Assembly: GCA_003511945.1 (NCBI GenBank)
Contig: DOJA01000039.1
Span: forward strand, 334 to 24,858
Origin: Phycisphaerales bacterium
GTDB lineage: Bacteria; Planctomycetota; Phycisphaerae; Phycisphaerales; UBA1924
Length of the DNA stretch: 24,525 nt
Direction of reading: 5' to 3'
Both the position numbers and the translations under genes were made by a program. The notes below the pieces were generated by a model. It saw only the letters and a program-made list of their open reading frames with translations. It searched no databases and was not told the DNA's origin. Position 1 is the stretch's first letter; each line of letters starts with the position of its first letter. Positions 1 through 7,902 of the stretch are shown here, one piece after another.

Positions 1-937
1 TGATGTTCATCAGCGAGCGGCTGGTCTTCTGGGCGTGGCCGGTGTAGAAGTCGGTGGAGTCGAGGTAGTCGTAGACCATGGCGGCCTTCTCGCGGTTGCG
101 CTCGGTCATGCCCTTGATCCCGCCGTTCGCCAGCATCCACTTGACGACCTGCCCGACGAGGTAGATGGCGAAGGTGGGGGGGGTGTTGGGGCGGGACTCT
201 TCTTCGGAGTAGGTCTTGTACTTGAGCATCCTGGGCAGGTCCTCGCGCTGGCGGGCGAGGAAGTCGTTGTGCGCGATGACGAGGACGGCGCCGGCGGGAC
301 CCAGGTTCTTCTGGGCGCCGGCGTAGATGAGCCCGTACCTGGTGACATCGATGGGCCGGGAGAAGATGTCGCTGGAGGCGTCGCAGACCAGGGGCGCGCC
401 GTGCGGGTGGACGGGCTCGGCGGGGAACTCGGTGCCGAAGATGGTGTTGTTGCTGGTGAAGTGGCAGTAGACAGCGTCCTTGGAGAACTTCCACGAGGAC
501 TTGTCGGGGATGCGGTCGAAGTTGGTGTCCTTGCTGGAGCCGACGATGTTCACCTTGCACAGGGACCTGGCGGCGTCGACGGAGTCGGAGGCCCACTTGC
601 CGGTGAGGAAGTAGTCGGCGGTCTGGTCGGGGCGGGCGAAGTTCATCGGGACCATGTGGCACTGGGACGAGGCGCCGCCCTGCACGAAGAAGACGCGGTA
701 GGTGTCGGGGATGGAGCCCAGGGCGCGGAGGTCGGCCTCGCACTCGGCGAGCACGCGGTCGAAGACCTTGCCGCGGTGGCTGTGCTCGAGGATGCCGATC
801 CCGCTGTTGTAGATGTTCCACATGTCCTTCTGCGCCTGGCGGAGGACTTCCTCGGGGAGGACGCCCGGGCCGGCGGAGAAGTTGAAGATGCGGTCGGTCG
901 CGCCGGGGGTGGACTTGGGGGCGGTGAGGGTGGTCAT
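1..937 (-). CDS. serC: Phosphoserine aminotransferase, 3' end cut by window edge
   Basis: PLP enzyme converting 3-phosphohydroxypyruvate and glutamate to O-phosphoserine, the second step of serine synthesis. Translation from ATG at 937 gives 312 residues with no stop before the window edge; the family is usually about 360, so roughly 50 residues are missing. Visible motifs are the N-terminal NFSAGPGVLP, the ILEHSHRGK segment, the phosphate-binding FVQGGASSQ, and the PLP lysine K210 in AGAQKNLGPAG. A purine-rich GGGAG about 8 nt upstream supports the start. It lies 41 nt downstream of serA on the same strand, so the two are probably one transcript with serA first. Identity is firm; the true C-terminus is not visible. 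Confidence 0.95.
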   Translation of the reverse strand, partial: MTTLTAPKSTPGATDRIFNFSAGPGVLPEEVLRQAQKDMWNIYNSGIGILEHSHRGKVFDRVLAECEADLRALGSIPDTYRVFFVQGGASSQCHMVPMNFARPDQTADYFLTGKWASDSVDAARSLCKVNIVGSSKDTNFDRIPDKSSWKFSKDAVYCHFTSNNTIFGTEFPAEPVHPHGAPLVCDASSDIFSRPIDVTRYGLIYAGAQKNLGPAGAVLVIAHNDFLARQREDLPRMLKYKTYSEEESRPNTPPTFAIYLVGQVVKWMLANGGIKGMTERNREKAAMVYDYLDSTDFYTGHAQKTSRSLMNI

Positions 938-978
938 GGGCGGGTCTCCCGGGGGTCGGTGGCTCTCTCTCGCTGGGG

Positions 979-2187
979 TCACTCGATGACGGTCAGGTCG
1001 ACGGACAGGACATGGGGGCTGCCGGTGCGGATGGCGTTCATGACCTCGGCGCCGGGGTCGGCGTCGAGACTGATGCGGGCGCAGGCGGCGGTGGCGCCCT
1101 GGTAGATCACATTGTCCATGTCCTCGATGTTGATGCCCGCCTTCCCGATGGCGCCGACCACATGGGCCAGCACGCCGGGTTTATTGAGGTGGCGGACGAC
1201 GAGCAGGCGCGTCGCGGGCGTCTTGTCGCACAGGTTGATGACATTGGGGGCTTCACCCGTGGTCTTGTAGTCGCGGACGATGCGGACGACCTCCTCGGCG
1301 ATGGCCTGCTGGGCCTGGTCGGTGGAGGCGCCGATGTGGTGCGTGCCGCAGACACCGGGGGACTTGGCGATGGCGCTGTCGAAGGCGCCGGTGGCGGCGC
1401 CGGGTTCGTTGGTGAAGACATCGAGCCCGCACCGGACGCCCTTGGACCGGACGGCGTTCAACAGAGCGCCCTCGTCCACCACGGCGCCCCGGCTGGTGTT
1501 GATGAAGATGGCGCCCGGGCGCAGGGCCTCGCAGAAGGCGGCGTTCAGCAGCCCCTTGGTCTCGCTGTTGGCGGCGATGTTCACGCTGACGACATCGGAC
1601 TCACGCGCGACGGTCAGCGTGTCCGGGGCGCGGAGCACGCCCAGCTCGCGGGCGCGGGCGTCGGTCAGGGAACGCGACCAGGCGATGACCTCCATGCCGA
1701 AGGCGTGGGCGCGGGCGATGACCTCCTCGGCGATCCTGCCCAGCCCGATGACGCCCAGCGTGCGCCCGTGGAGCCCGCGGGCCTTGCTGTACTCCTTCTT
1801 GTTCCACTGGGCGGCCTTCAGTTCCGCCGTCTGCTCGGGGATGCGCCGGTCGCAGGCGAGGATCAGCCCCCAGGTCAGCTCGGCGACGGCGATGGAGTTC
1901 TTGCCCGGACAAGTGGCGACGCTGATGCCCCGCGACGAGGCGGCGGCGAGGTCGATGTTGTCGAACCCCGCGCCCGCGCGGATGACAAGGGAGAGTTTCC
2001 TGGCGCGCTCGAAGGCGGGCGCCTGCACCTTGGTGGAGCGGACGATCAGGATGTCGGGGTCGAGGTCGGCGATGGCGCCGGGGAGCGTCTCGGGGGAGAG
2101 GTCGGCGTTGACCGTGACCTGCAGCCCGAGGGACTTGAGCCCGGCGACGCCAGAGGGCTCGAACTTGTCGGCGATCAGCGCATGCAC
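979..2187 (-). CDS. serA: D-3-phosphoglycerate dehydrogenase
   Basis: Oxidises 3-phosphoglycerate to 3-phosphohydroxypyruvate, the entry step of serine synthesis. 402 residues from a GTG start with a GGAGG at 2197-2201, 9 nt upstream. It has the D-isomer 2-hydroxyacid dehydrogenase fold: Rossmann motif GLGRIA (148-153, last Gly replaced by Ala), catalytic Arg233 (NTSRGAVVDEG), Glu261 (NEPG) and His284 (THHIGAST). A C-terminal ACT domain follows (about 328-400, VRHLNKPGVLAHV), the usual site of serine feedback. The length fits the short ACT-type SerA without the intervening domain. The end of the second Rossmann strand reads VIAWSRS with no Asp, which is unusual for an NAD-specific enzyme. First gene of serA-serC. 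Confidence 0.95.
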   Translation of the reverse strand: MHALIADKFEPSGVAGLKSLGLQVTVNADLSPETLPGAIADLDPDILIVRSTKVQAPAFERARKLSLVIRAGAGFDNIDLAAASSRGISVATCPGKNSIAVAELTWGLILACDRRIPEQTAELKAAQWNKKEYSKARGLHGRTLGVIGLGRIAEEVIARAHAFGMEVIAWSRSLTDARARELGVLRAPDTLTVARESDVVSVNIAANSETKGLLNAAFCEALRPGAIFINTSRGAVVDEGALLNAVRSKGVRCGLDVFTNEPGAATGAFDSAIAKSPGVCGTHHIGASTDQAQQAIAEEVVRIVRDYKTTGEAPNVINLCDKTPATRLLVVRHLNKPGVLAHVVGAIGKAGINIEDMDNVIYQGATAACARISLDADPGAEVMNAIRTGSPHVLSVDLTVIE

Positions 2188-2209
2188 GGCGGGCGGCCTC
2201 CGGGGATGA

Positions 2210-2226
2210 CCGGTTGATGATACCGG
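2210..2226 (-). promoter_or_regulatory. Candidate serA promoter -10 inside an inverted repeat
   Basis: On the minus strand a TATCAT box (plus 2217-2222) lies about 30 nt upstream of the serA GTG and would give a short leader containing the GGAGG. It sits within an exact 5-bp dyad, CCGGT (2210-2214) and ACCGG (2222-2226), which could be an operator covering the -10. No good -35 is visible. Inference from sequence only. Confidence 0.35.
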
Positions 2227-2275
2227 CCCGGCGGTCGTATGAGGGAATGGTCCACCAAGAACCGTGCGTCATGAT

Positions 2276-2298
2276 GTGAAGTCGCGATCACGACTCAC
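2276..2298. repeat. Imperfect inverted repeat between serA and the DUF6768 gene
   Basis: Arms GTGA(A)GTCG and CGACTCAC pair over eight bases with one bulged A and a six-base loop. It lies in the 137-nt gap downstream of the DUF6768 gene and upstream of serA. There is no U-tract on the minus strand, so it is at best a weak terminator or an operator. Confidence 0.3.
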
Positions 2299-2324
2299 TC
2301 CATAAGGCGGGACGAGGACATTGC

Positions 2325-2708
2325 CTACTTCTCTGCACTCGGATGCGGCGAGAGTCGGGCGATGTGCAGCTCGAGGCGCTTGATCTCACGGAGCAGGGCG
2401 TACTTGTCCATCTGGAGCCAGAACCACATCTTCAGCATGGCGACAGCGAGCAGCGAGAAGTTCAATCCCGCGGCCCACAGGATCGCCCCGCGGGTGTCGG
2501 CGGCGTGGTACACCCGGACCGCGCACAGAACCGACACGGCGACGAACGCGAAGGTCACGACGCCTGCGAAGAGGGCCACCCAGCGCTGGCGCCCGCGCAC
2601 GGTGTCGCCCAGGAGTTGGAACACCGATGCTTCGTCCGCGCCCGGGTTGAGCGGGTCCGCGGGGCGGTCCAGGGCTTGACGGATCCTGTCATCGAGGGGG
2701 GTGTTCAC
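2325..2708 (-). CDS. DUF6768-like two-helix membrane protein, partner of the ECF sigma gene
   Basis: 127 residues from GTG at 2708, with an AAGGAG-type ribosome site at 2715-2721. The N-terminus is soluble (LDDRIRQALDRPADPLN), then come two membrane helices (about 43-66 and 75-95) and a charged C-terminal tail (LREIKRLELHIARL). This matches, from memory, the planctomycetal DUF6768 family, which is encoded next to sigma factors. Its first 20 nt overlap the end of the sigma gene, so translation is probably coupled. By position and topology it could be a membrane regulator or anti-sigma-like partner, but no classical zinc anti-sigma motif (HxxxCxxC) is present, so that role is inference. Confidence 0.75.
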   Translation of the reverse strand: MNTPLDDRIRQALDRPADPLNPGADEASVFQLLGDTVRGRQRWVALFAGVVTFAFVAVSVLCAVRVYHAADTRGAILWAAGLNFSLLAVAMLKMWFWLQMDKYALLREIKRLELHIARLSPHPSAEK

Positions 2709-3258
2709 GGGTCGTCTCCTTGTCGTCGCGCTCGAGGGCCTCTCGCAGCGCGTTGCGGGTGTGGTGCAGGCGGGACTTCACGGTGCCGACGGGGAGCGCC
2801 AGCACAGAGGCGATCTCTGACACGCTGAAGCCGTCGATATAGAAGAGCCGGAGCATGACCTGGCGATCGAACTCGAGGGCGTCGATCGCCCGGCGCAGCG
2901 GGTCTGGGTCGGCGGGCTTGCGATCGGGCTCGGACCGTGGCGCGACGGCCCCGGCGGCGCGCCGGTCGCGACGCCGGGCCGCGATGCGGTCGGCGCACTT
3001 GTTGGTGACGATGCGGAAGGCCCAGGCGCGGAAGCGGGCGGGATCGTCGAGTCTGGACAGGCCGCGGACGATGCCGAGCCAGGCCTCCTGCACGCAGTCG
3101 AGGGCGTCAGACCGGTCGGCGCCGCCCAGCAGATGGGCGGCGTGGGCGATCAGCGGGCGGTGCCAACGAGCGACCAGGGCCGAGAGGGCCGCGCTGTCGC
3201 CGCTCTGGGCGGTCAGGACGAGCAGTTCGTCGGCGATGTCGTCGGCGGCGCGGGGCAT
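2689..3258 (-). CDS. ECF-type RNA polymerase sigma factor (sigma-70 family)
   Basis: 189 residues from ATG at 3258. Region 2 covers about residues 25-95 (DCVQEAWLGIVRGLSRL, then FRAWAFRIVTNKCADRI, the region 2.4-like -10 recognition helix). A basic, variable linker of about 35 residues follows. Region 4 (about 125-178) has the helix-turn-helix FSVSEIASVLALPVGTVKSR. There is no region 3, as in all ECF factors. The next gene overlaps by 20 nt and encodes a DUF6768 membrane protein. The targets cannot be read from the sequence. No convincing autoregulatory ECF promoter is visible in the 71-nt upstream gap, which instead holds a dyad at 3301-3317. Confidence 0.9.
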   Translation of the reverse strand: MPRAADDIADELLVLTAQSGDSAALSALVARWHRPLIAHAAHLLGGADRSDALDCVQEAWLGIVRGLSRLDDPARFRAWAFRIVTNKCADRIAARRRDRRAAGAVAPRSEPDRKPADPDPLRRAIDALEFDRQVMLRLFYIDGFSVSEIASVLALPVGTVKSRLHHTRNALREALERDDKETTREHPPR

Positions 3259-3300
3259 GGGTCACCGACAAGCAAGTCTGACGGGCCTGGCTCGCGGTTC

Positions 3301-3317
3301 AATCGCGGCCGGCGATT
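3301..3317. repeat. Perfect short dyad upstream of the sigma gene
   Basis: AATCGC (3301-3306) and GCGATT (3312-3317) flank GGCCG. It lies in the 71-nt gap between the end of the zinc-ribbon gene and the start of the sigma gene. It could be an operator for the sigma operon or a U-less transcription stop for the gene upstream; nothing in the sequence decides between them. Confidence 0.35.
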
Positions 3318-3329
3318 TCCGGGCCGGTC

Positions 3330-4349
3330 CTAGAACTGTCGTCCGCACTCGGGGCACTTGCGTTCGGGGAGGTCGGCGAGGGAGTAGCCGCACTCGGGGC
3401 AGGCGGCGGGGGTGACCTTGATCTCGAAGTGGCAGGCGCAGACTGAGCAGGAATCGGAGCCGACCTTGGCACGCTGCGAGGCGGCGCAGACCGGGCAGAC
3501 AATCTGAATGTCCGCGATGAGCGGCACGCCGGGGGCGATGGATTTGGCTCGCGCAGCGCGCGCGAGCGAGACGATGGCGCACAGGAGCGTCGCGCAGACC
3601 GCGAGGATGCCCAGCACCCCGAGCCCGCGCGAGACCAGGTCGTCGTCGAACGCCTCGCTGGCGACCGCGACGCTCATCGTGGCCGCCAGCCCCCAGCCGA
3701 AGGCCAGCGCCAGCAGGAGCAACCAGCCCGGGGCCGAATTGGGCTTGAGCATGCCGAGCAGGCCGGTCTGGAACGACGCTGCGGCGGCGAACCAGAGGAC
3801 GCCCATCACCTTCTCGGTGACATCCGCGGGAAGGAGCAGACTCGTATTCAGCCACACATCCGCCAGGGACCAGAGCGCGGCGGCAGCGCTGATCCCCAGC
3901 GCGCCCTTCGCCCAGGTAGTCCAGCGCCGACGCTCCAGGAGCACCGCGTTGGGCCACGCGGCGATGGATGCTCCGGCGAGGATGAAGACCGTCGAGACGC
4001 TCGTGTTCCATCGCTGGAACCGGAGTCCCCAGATGTCCAGGAGCACGAGCGCCGCCGAGACGGTGGTGAATCCGCACAGCAACCACATGAACCAGCGGGG
4101 CCCGGCGCGCCGGGACATGCCCTCGAGCGCGCCCAGGATGACCCCGCCGAAGACCACGACGGTGACTAATGAGCCGAACACGCGGTCGTAGGTCCGGCTG
4201 GAGGTCGAAGCGAGCAGCACCCACACCCCGAGCACGCCGAGGGCCAGCAGCGCCGCGCCGAAGGCGATCAGCACGCCCCGGCGCACCGCCTTCAGGAGGG
4301 GATCCTCGGGCCGATAGGAGCGCGGCTTGCTCGGTGCGCGGTCGGGCAT
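3330..4349 (-). CDS. Eight-helix membrane protein with C-terminal zinc ribbons
   Basis: 339 residues from ATG at 4349. An upstream in-frame start at 4463 would overlap the neighbouring gene and adds a non-conserved Pro/Ser-rich stretch, so it is rejected. About eight hydrophobic segments lie between residues 25 and 262. The cytosolic C-terminus has four Cys pairs: CPVC (285/288), CSVC (301/304), CPEC (317/320) and CPEC (332/335), in the style of rubredoxin-like zinc ribbons common in planctomycete membrane proteins. A TACACT box ends 8 nt before the ATG, implying a leaderless transcript. It follows the DUF1015 gene by 37 nt on the same strand. No specific function is recognised; the ribbons may bind protein or nucleic acid. 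Confidence 0.8.
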   Translation of the reverse strand: MPDRAPSKPRSYRPEDPLLKAVRRGVLIAFGAALLALGVLGVWVLLASTSSRTYDRVFGSLVTVVVFGGVILGALEGMSRRAGPRWFMWLLCGFTTVSAALVLLDIWGLRFQRWNTSVSTVFILAGASIAAWPNAVLLERRRWTTWAKGALGISAAAALWSLADVWLNTSLLLPADVTEKVMGVLWFAAAASFQTGLLGMLKPNSAPGWLLLLALAFGWGLAATMSVAVASEAFDDDLVSRGLGVLGILAVCATLLCAIVSLARAARAKSIAPGVPLIADIQIVCPVCAASQRAKVGSDSCSVCACHFEIKVTPAACPECGYSLADLPERKCPECGRQF

Positions 4350-4356
4350 CCGGGAG

Positions 4357-4362
4357 AGTGTA
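4357..4362 (-). promoter_or_regulatory. -10-like TACACT box for a leaderless start
   Basis: TACACT on the minus strand, separated by 7 nt from the ATG at 4349. With a normal -10 to +1 distance, transcription would begin at or next to the start codon. The same box and spacing recur before mqnC. Confidence 0.45.
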
Positions 4363-4386
4363 CGGGGCGCGGGAGCGGGCGGTTCT

Positions 4387-5634
4387 TCAGTCCAGCGTGT
4401 GCACGAACAGGCCGCTGCGGAGCTTGGGCTCGAACCAGGTGCTCTTGGGGGGCATGATCTCACCGGCGTCGGAGATGGCGATCAGTTGCTCGATGGTGAC
4501 CGCGTGCATGGAGAAGGCGATGGCGGCGCGCCCCTCGTCGACGCGCCTCCTGAGCTCGTCCGGGCCGCGGATGCCGCCGACGAAGTCGATGCGCGTGTCG
4601 GTGCGGATGTCGCCGATGCCCAGGATCGGCTGGAGGATGCGCTCGGTGAGGATGACCGAATCGAGCGAGCGCACGGGGTCGGCGCGGCTGATGGATTCGG
4701 TCGGGAAGGCGATCCCGTGCCAGCGCCCGGCGATGTACATGGACACGGAACCGGGCGACGCGGGCTCCGGGCTCGCATCGGGCGTGACGCGCGCCCCGGC
4801 GCCGATCTTCTTCAGCACCGCCTCGGGCGTCAGCCCGTTCAGGTCCGCGACGGTGCGGTGGTAGGGCAGGATGGTGAGCGCGAAGGCCGGGAAGAGGACG
4901 GCGAGGAACCAGTTGTACTCCTCGGCGCCGGTGTGGCGCGGGTTGGCGGCTCGTCGCTCGGCGCCCGCGCGGGCGGCGCTGGCGGTGCGGTGGTGCCCGT
5001 CGGCGACATACGCGCACGGGAGCGCCCCGAACGCGCGGGTGTAGAGCGGGGCGCGCTCCGGCGCCGCACGCCAGACGGTGTGGCGCACGCCGTCGGGCGC
5101 GGTGAAGTCGTAGAGCGCGGTCCCGGCGGTGTCGGCGCGGATGAGAGCGCCGATCGCGGCGTCATCTTTGAAAAGGAAGAAGACGGGCTCTGCATTAGCG
5201 CTCAGGGTGAGGACATGGCGCGTGCGGTCGTCTTCCTTGTCCTTGCGGGTCTTCTCGTGCTTCTTGATGAGCCCGCTGTTGTAGTCGTCGGTGTGGCAGC
5301 CGCAGACGACGCCGGTCTGGGAGACGCGCCGTCCGAGGAGCGACATCTCCTGGCGGTAGAGGTAGATGGCCGGCTGCGGGTCGCGCGTGAGTGTGGCGTC
5401 GCGCTGGAAGCGCTCGAAGGCGCTCTTGGCGGTGTCGTAGACGATGTCGGCGTGGTGATCGACCTCGTCGGGCAGGTCGATGTCGGGTCGGATGACATGC
5501 AGGAACGACCGGGGGTTGCCGGCGGCCAGGGCGCGGGCCTCCTGCGTGTTCACGACATCGTAGGGAACGCACGCGACCGCAGGGGCGAGTTCCGCGGGCG
5601 GGCGCAGGACCGAAAGGGGCTTGATTCGCAGCAC
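4387..5634 (-). CDS. DUF1015 family protein (ParB/Srx-like DGHHR motif)
   Basis: 415 residues from GTG at 5634, with GGGAG at 5642-5646, 7 nt upstream. The open frame runs on to 7314, but only as a shadow of the M28 gene. Recognisable DUF1015 features are the start LRIKPLSVLRPP, the segment VPYDVVN, the IYLYRQ strand, and CGCHTDDYNSGLIKKHEKTR. The central motif ADGHHRTASAA has D212 and H214-H215-R216, and the C-terminus reads MPPKSTWFEPKLRSGLF. The DGHHR box resembles the GxxR box of the ParB/sulfiredoxin fold, which includes free L-serine kinases such as SerK and SbnI. The block continues on the same strand to serA and serC. A link to serine metabolism is my inference; the biochemical role is not established. 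Confidence 0.9.
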   Translation of the reverse strand: MLRIKPLSVLRPPAELAPAVACVPYDVVNTQEARALAAGNPRSFLHVIRPDIDLPDEVDHHADIVYDTAKSAFERFQRDATLTRDPQPAIYLYRQEMSLLGRRVSQTGVVCGCHTDDYNSGLIKKHEKTRKDKEDDRTRHVLTLSANAEPVFFLFKDDAAIGALIRADTAGTALYDFTAPDGVRHTVWRAAPERAPLYTRAFGALPCAYVADGHHRTASAARAGAERRAANPRHTGAEEYNWFLAVLFPAFALTILPYHRTVADLNGLTPEAVLKKIGAGARVTPDASPEPASPGSVSMYIAGRWHGIAFPTESISRADPVRSLDSVILTERILQPILGIGDIRTDTRIDFVGGIRGPDELRRRVDEGRAAIAFSMHAVTIEQLIAISDAGEIMPPKSTWFEPKLRSGLFVHTLD

Positions 5635-5680
5635 GGGGCGGCTCCCACGGGCGGGTGGGCGATCCCCGCGCCGAGGGCGG

Positions 5681-5688
5681 ACTATATT
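5681..5688. promoter_or_regulatory. Overlapping divergent -10 boxes (DUF1015 / M28 peptidase)
   Basis: On the plus strand TATATT (5683-5688) would start a transcript about 54 nt before the M28 GTG. On the minus strand TATAGT (5686-5681) would start one about 40 nt before the DUF1015 GTG. The two boxes share four base pairs in an AT island within GC-rich DNA, so the two genes probably compete for polymerase. No clear -35 is seen for either. Confidence 0.5.
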
Positions 5689-5748
5689 CGATGAGCGGTG
5701 GCGCCACGGCGCGCCTCGTGCGGGGTTCGCGATGGAACGAGGTGAAGC

Positions 5749-7890
5749 GTGAGACGATGGGCTCTGGCGGCAAGCACGGCGGTGGCGGTCGGTCTCGCGG
5801 GGGCAGCGCCCGAGCCGCCCGCCGCGACGCACTCGGGATTGAACGAGTTTGCGCCGGACCGGCGGGATGGGCAGCGGGAGTACGAGTCGGCGCTGAACAG
5901 CGTCGCGTCCGCCGCCGGGCTGCGGGAGTTCCACGACCTGCTCGCCAGCGAGCCGCACATCGCCGGCAGCGCGGGGGACATGCGCCAGATCGAGCGGCTG
6001 GCGTCGGCGTTCCGAGCGATGGGGCTGGAGACCGAGATCGACTGGTTCTGGGCCTACCTGCCCCACCCGATCAGCGCGGAGTTGGAGATCGTCGCGCCCG
6101 AGCGGAAGACGCTGAGCGTGCAAGAGCCGCCCATCGAGGCCGACCCGGCGACGGCGCACCCGGACCTGACCATCGGGTGGAACGGGCACAGCGGGAGCGG
6201 GGAGGTCACTTCGGGCGTGGTCTACGCGAACTACGGCACGAAGGACGACTTCGCCGAGCTGCGCCGGCTGGGGGTGGATGCGCGCGGGAAGATCGTGCTG
6301 GCGCGCTACGGCGGGAACTACCGCGGGTACAAGGCGAAGTTCGCGGAGGAGGCCGGCGCCGTCGGGCTCATCATCTACACCGACCCGGCGGACTCGGGCT
6401 ACATGCGCGGGCTGATGTACCCCGAGGGGGGCTGGGCGACGGCGGAGCAGATCCAGCGCGGGTCCATCAAGGTGATCCCGTGGGCGGGCGATGCGCTGAC
6501 ACCCGGGGTGAAGGCGACCGAGCACGCCGAGCGTCTGGACCCGGAGATGCTGGACCTGCCGCGGATCCCGGTGCAGCCGGTGGGGTGGGGGGCGGCGCAG
6601 GCGATCATGGAGCAGATGAAGGGCGCGGGCGTGCCCGAGAAGTGGCAGGGGGCGATGCCATTCCCCTACCGGCTCGAGGGCGGGCCGGACCTGCGCGTTC
6701 GGCTGAAGGTGGAGCAGGAGCGCCGCATCACCAGGACCGCGAATGTGACGGGCACGCTGCGCGGGACGACGAAGCCGGACCAGTTGGTCATCGTCGGCGC
6801 GCACCACGATGCCTGGTGCCACGGGGCCGCCGATCCGACCTGCGGCACGATGCTGGTCATGGAAGCGGCGCGGAGTTTCAGCGAACTCGCCCGGCGCGGC
6901 GAGCGCCCCGAGCGATCGGTCGTCTTCGGCGGCTGGGGCGCGGAGGAGATGGGCATCGTCGGGAGCGTCGAATGGGTGGAAGGGCGCCGGGAGGAACTCC
7001 TGCGCAAGGGCGTGGCGTACATCAATCTGGACGCGTCCACGATGGGCCCGCTCTTCAACGCGAGCGGGGCGGCGTCGCTGGCGGGCCTCGTGCGCGAGGT
7101 GACGACGCTGGTGCCCCAGGCGCGCGACCCGGAGACGACCGTGTTCGAGGAGTGGTCGTCGCGCAGCCGGGCGACGGGCGCCGCGACCGCGCCCGGCGCA
7201 CCGCCCCGCGTGCAGGGGATGGGGGGCGGCTCGGACCACATCGGCTTTGCGTTCTTCGTGGGCGTGCCGTCGCTGAGCGCGGGCTCGGGCGGCGCGCGGG
7301 GGACGGCGTACCACTCCAACTACGACACGCTCCGCTGGTACCGCCAGGTGGTCGGCGACGACTACGAGCCCGGGCTCATGAACACGCGGGTTGTGAACCT
7401 GCTGCTGGCCCGGCTGTCGCGCGCGGATGTGCTGCCGCTCCGTCCGTCGGCGTGGGCGGGGGACCTGCGCGACCTGAGCGCGAAACTCGTCGAGCGCGCC
7501 AAGGCCCTGAGCGTGCAGGTGGACCCGTCGGCGCTGGTCAGCGCCACGGAGGCGTTCGAGCCCGTAGCGCAGCGGTTCGAAGCGGCGCTGCGGGACGCCG
7601 TTGCGCGCGGGGGAGACTCACTCGAGCGGGCGCGCCGGGTGAGTGACGACTTGTTGCTGACCATCGAGCGGCGCTGGCTGGACCCCCAGGGTCTGCCCGG
7701 GCGCCCGTGGTTCAAGCATGTGTACATGGCGCCGGACGACGACTCGGGCTACAGCGCGTGGCCATTGCCCGTCGCGCGGGCGGCGGTGGAGCGGGGCGAC
7801 GCCGCCGCGGCGCAGGAGGCGATCTCGGCGCTGGCGGCCCGGCTGGGCGACATCGGGGCGGCGCTGGAGCAGGCCGGCGCGGGGCTGTAG
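5749..7890 (+). CDS. Secreted M28 zinc peptidase, glutamate carboxypeptidase II-like
   Basis: 713 residues from GTG at 5749, preceded by GAGGTGAA. A Sec signal peptide covers roughly residues 1-20 (MRRWALAASTAVAVGLAGAA), so the enzyme acts outside the cytoplasm. A PA domain (about 145-270, with LARYGGNYRGYK and GLIIYTDP) is inserted before the catalytic M28 core. All di-zinc residues of the GCPII type are present with matching spacing: His352, Asp362 (bridging), catalytic Glu399 and Glu400, Asp428 and His522. A helical C-terminal region (about 580-705) matches the transferrin-receptor-like dimerisation domain. The domain order therefore equals human GCPII/NAALADase. The likely role is trimming acidic or other C-terminal residues from peptides; the substrate is not readable. 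Divergent from DUF1015. Confidence 0.93.
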   Translation: MRRWALAASTAVAVGLAGAAPEPPAATHSGLNEFAPDRRDGQREYESALNSVASAAGLREFHDLLASEPHIAGSAGDMRQIERLASAFRAMGLETEIDWFWAYLPHPISAELEIVAPERKTLSVQEPPIEADPATAHPDLTIGWNGHSGSGEVTSGVVYANYGTKDDFAELRRLGVDARGKIVLARYGGNYRGYKAKFAEEAGAVGLIIYTDPADSGYMRGLMYPEGGWATAEQIQRGSIKVIPWAGDALTPGVKATEHAERLDPEMLDLPRIPVQPVGWGAAQAIMEQMKGAGVPEKWQGAMPFPYRLEGGPDLRVRLKVEQERRITRTANVTGTLRGTTKPDQLVIVGAHHDAWCHGAADPTCGTMLVMEAARSFSELARRGERPERSVVFGGWGAEEMGIVGSVEWVEGRREELLRKGVAYINLDASTMGPLFNASGAASLAGLVREVTTLVPQARDPETTVFEEWSSRSRATGAATAPGAPPRVQGMGGGSDHIGFAFFVGVPSLSAGSGGARGTAYHSNYDTLRWYRQVVGDDYEPGLMNTRVVNLLLARLSRADVLPLRPSAWAGDLRDLSAKLVERAKALSVQVDPSALVSATEAFEPVAQRFEAALRDAVARGGDSLERARRVSDDLLLTIERRWLDPQGLPGRPWFKHVYMAPDDDSGYSAWPLPVARAAVERGDAAAAQEAISALAARLGDIGAALEQAGAGL

Positions 7891-7902
7891 GGGGGCGCCG
7901 GC

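Noticed and set aside
4387..7314. Long minus-strand open frame of 975 codons
   Set aside because: Only the part from 5634 down is DUF1015; the rest is low-complexity Arg/Pro/Ala antisense to the clearly real M28 gene.
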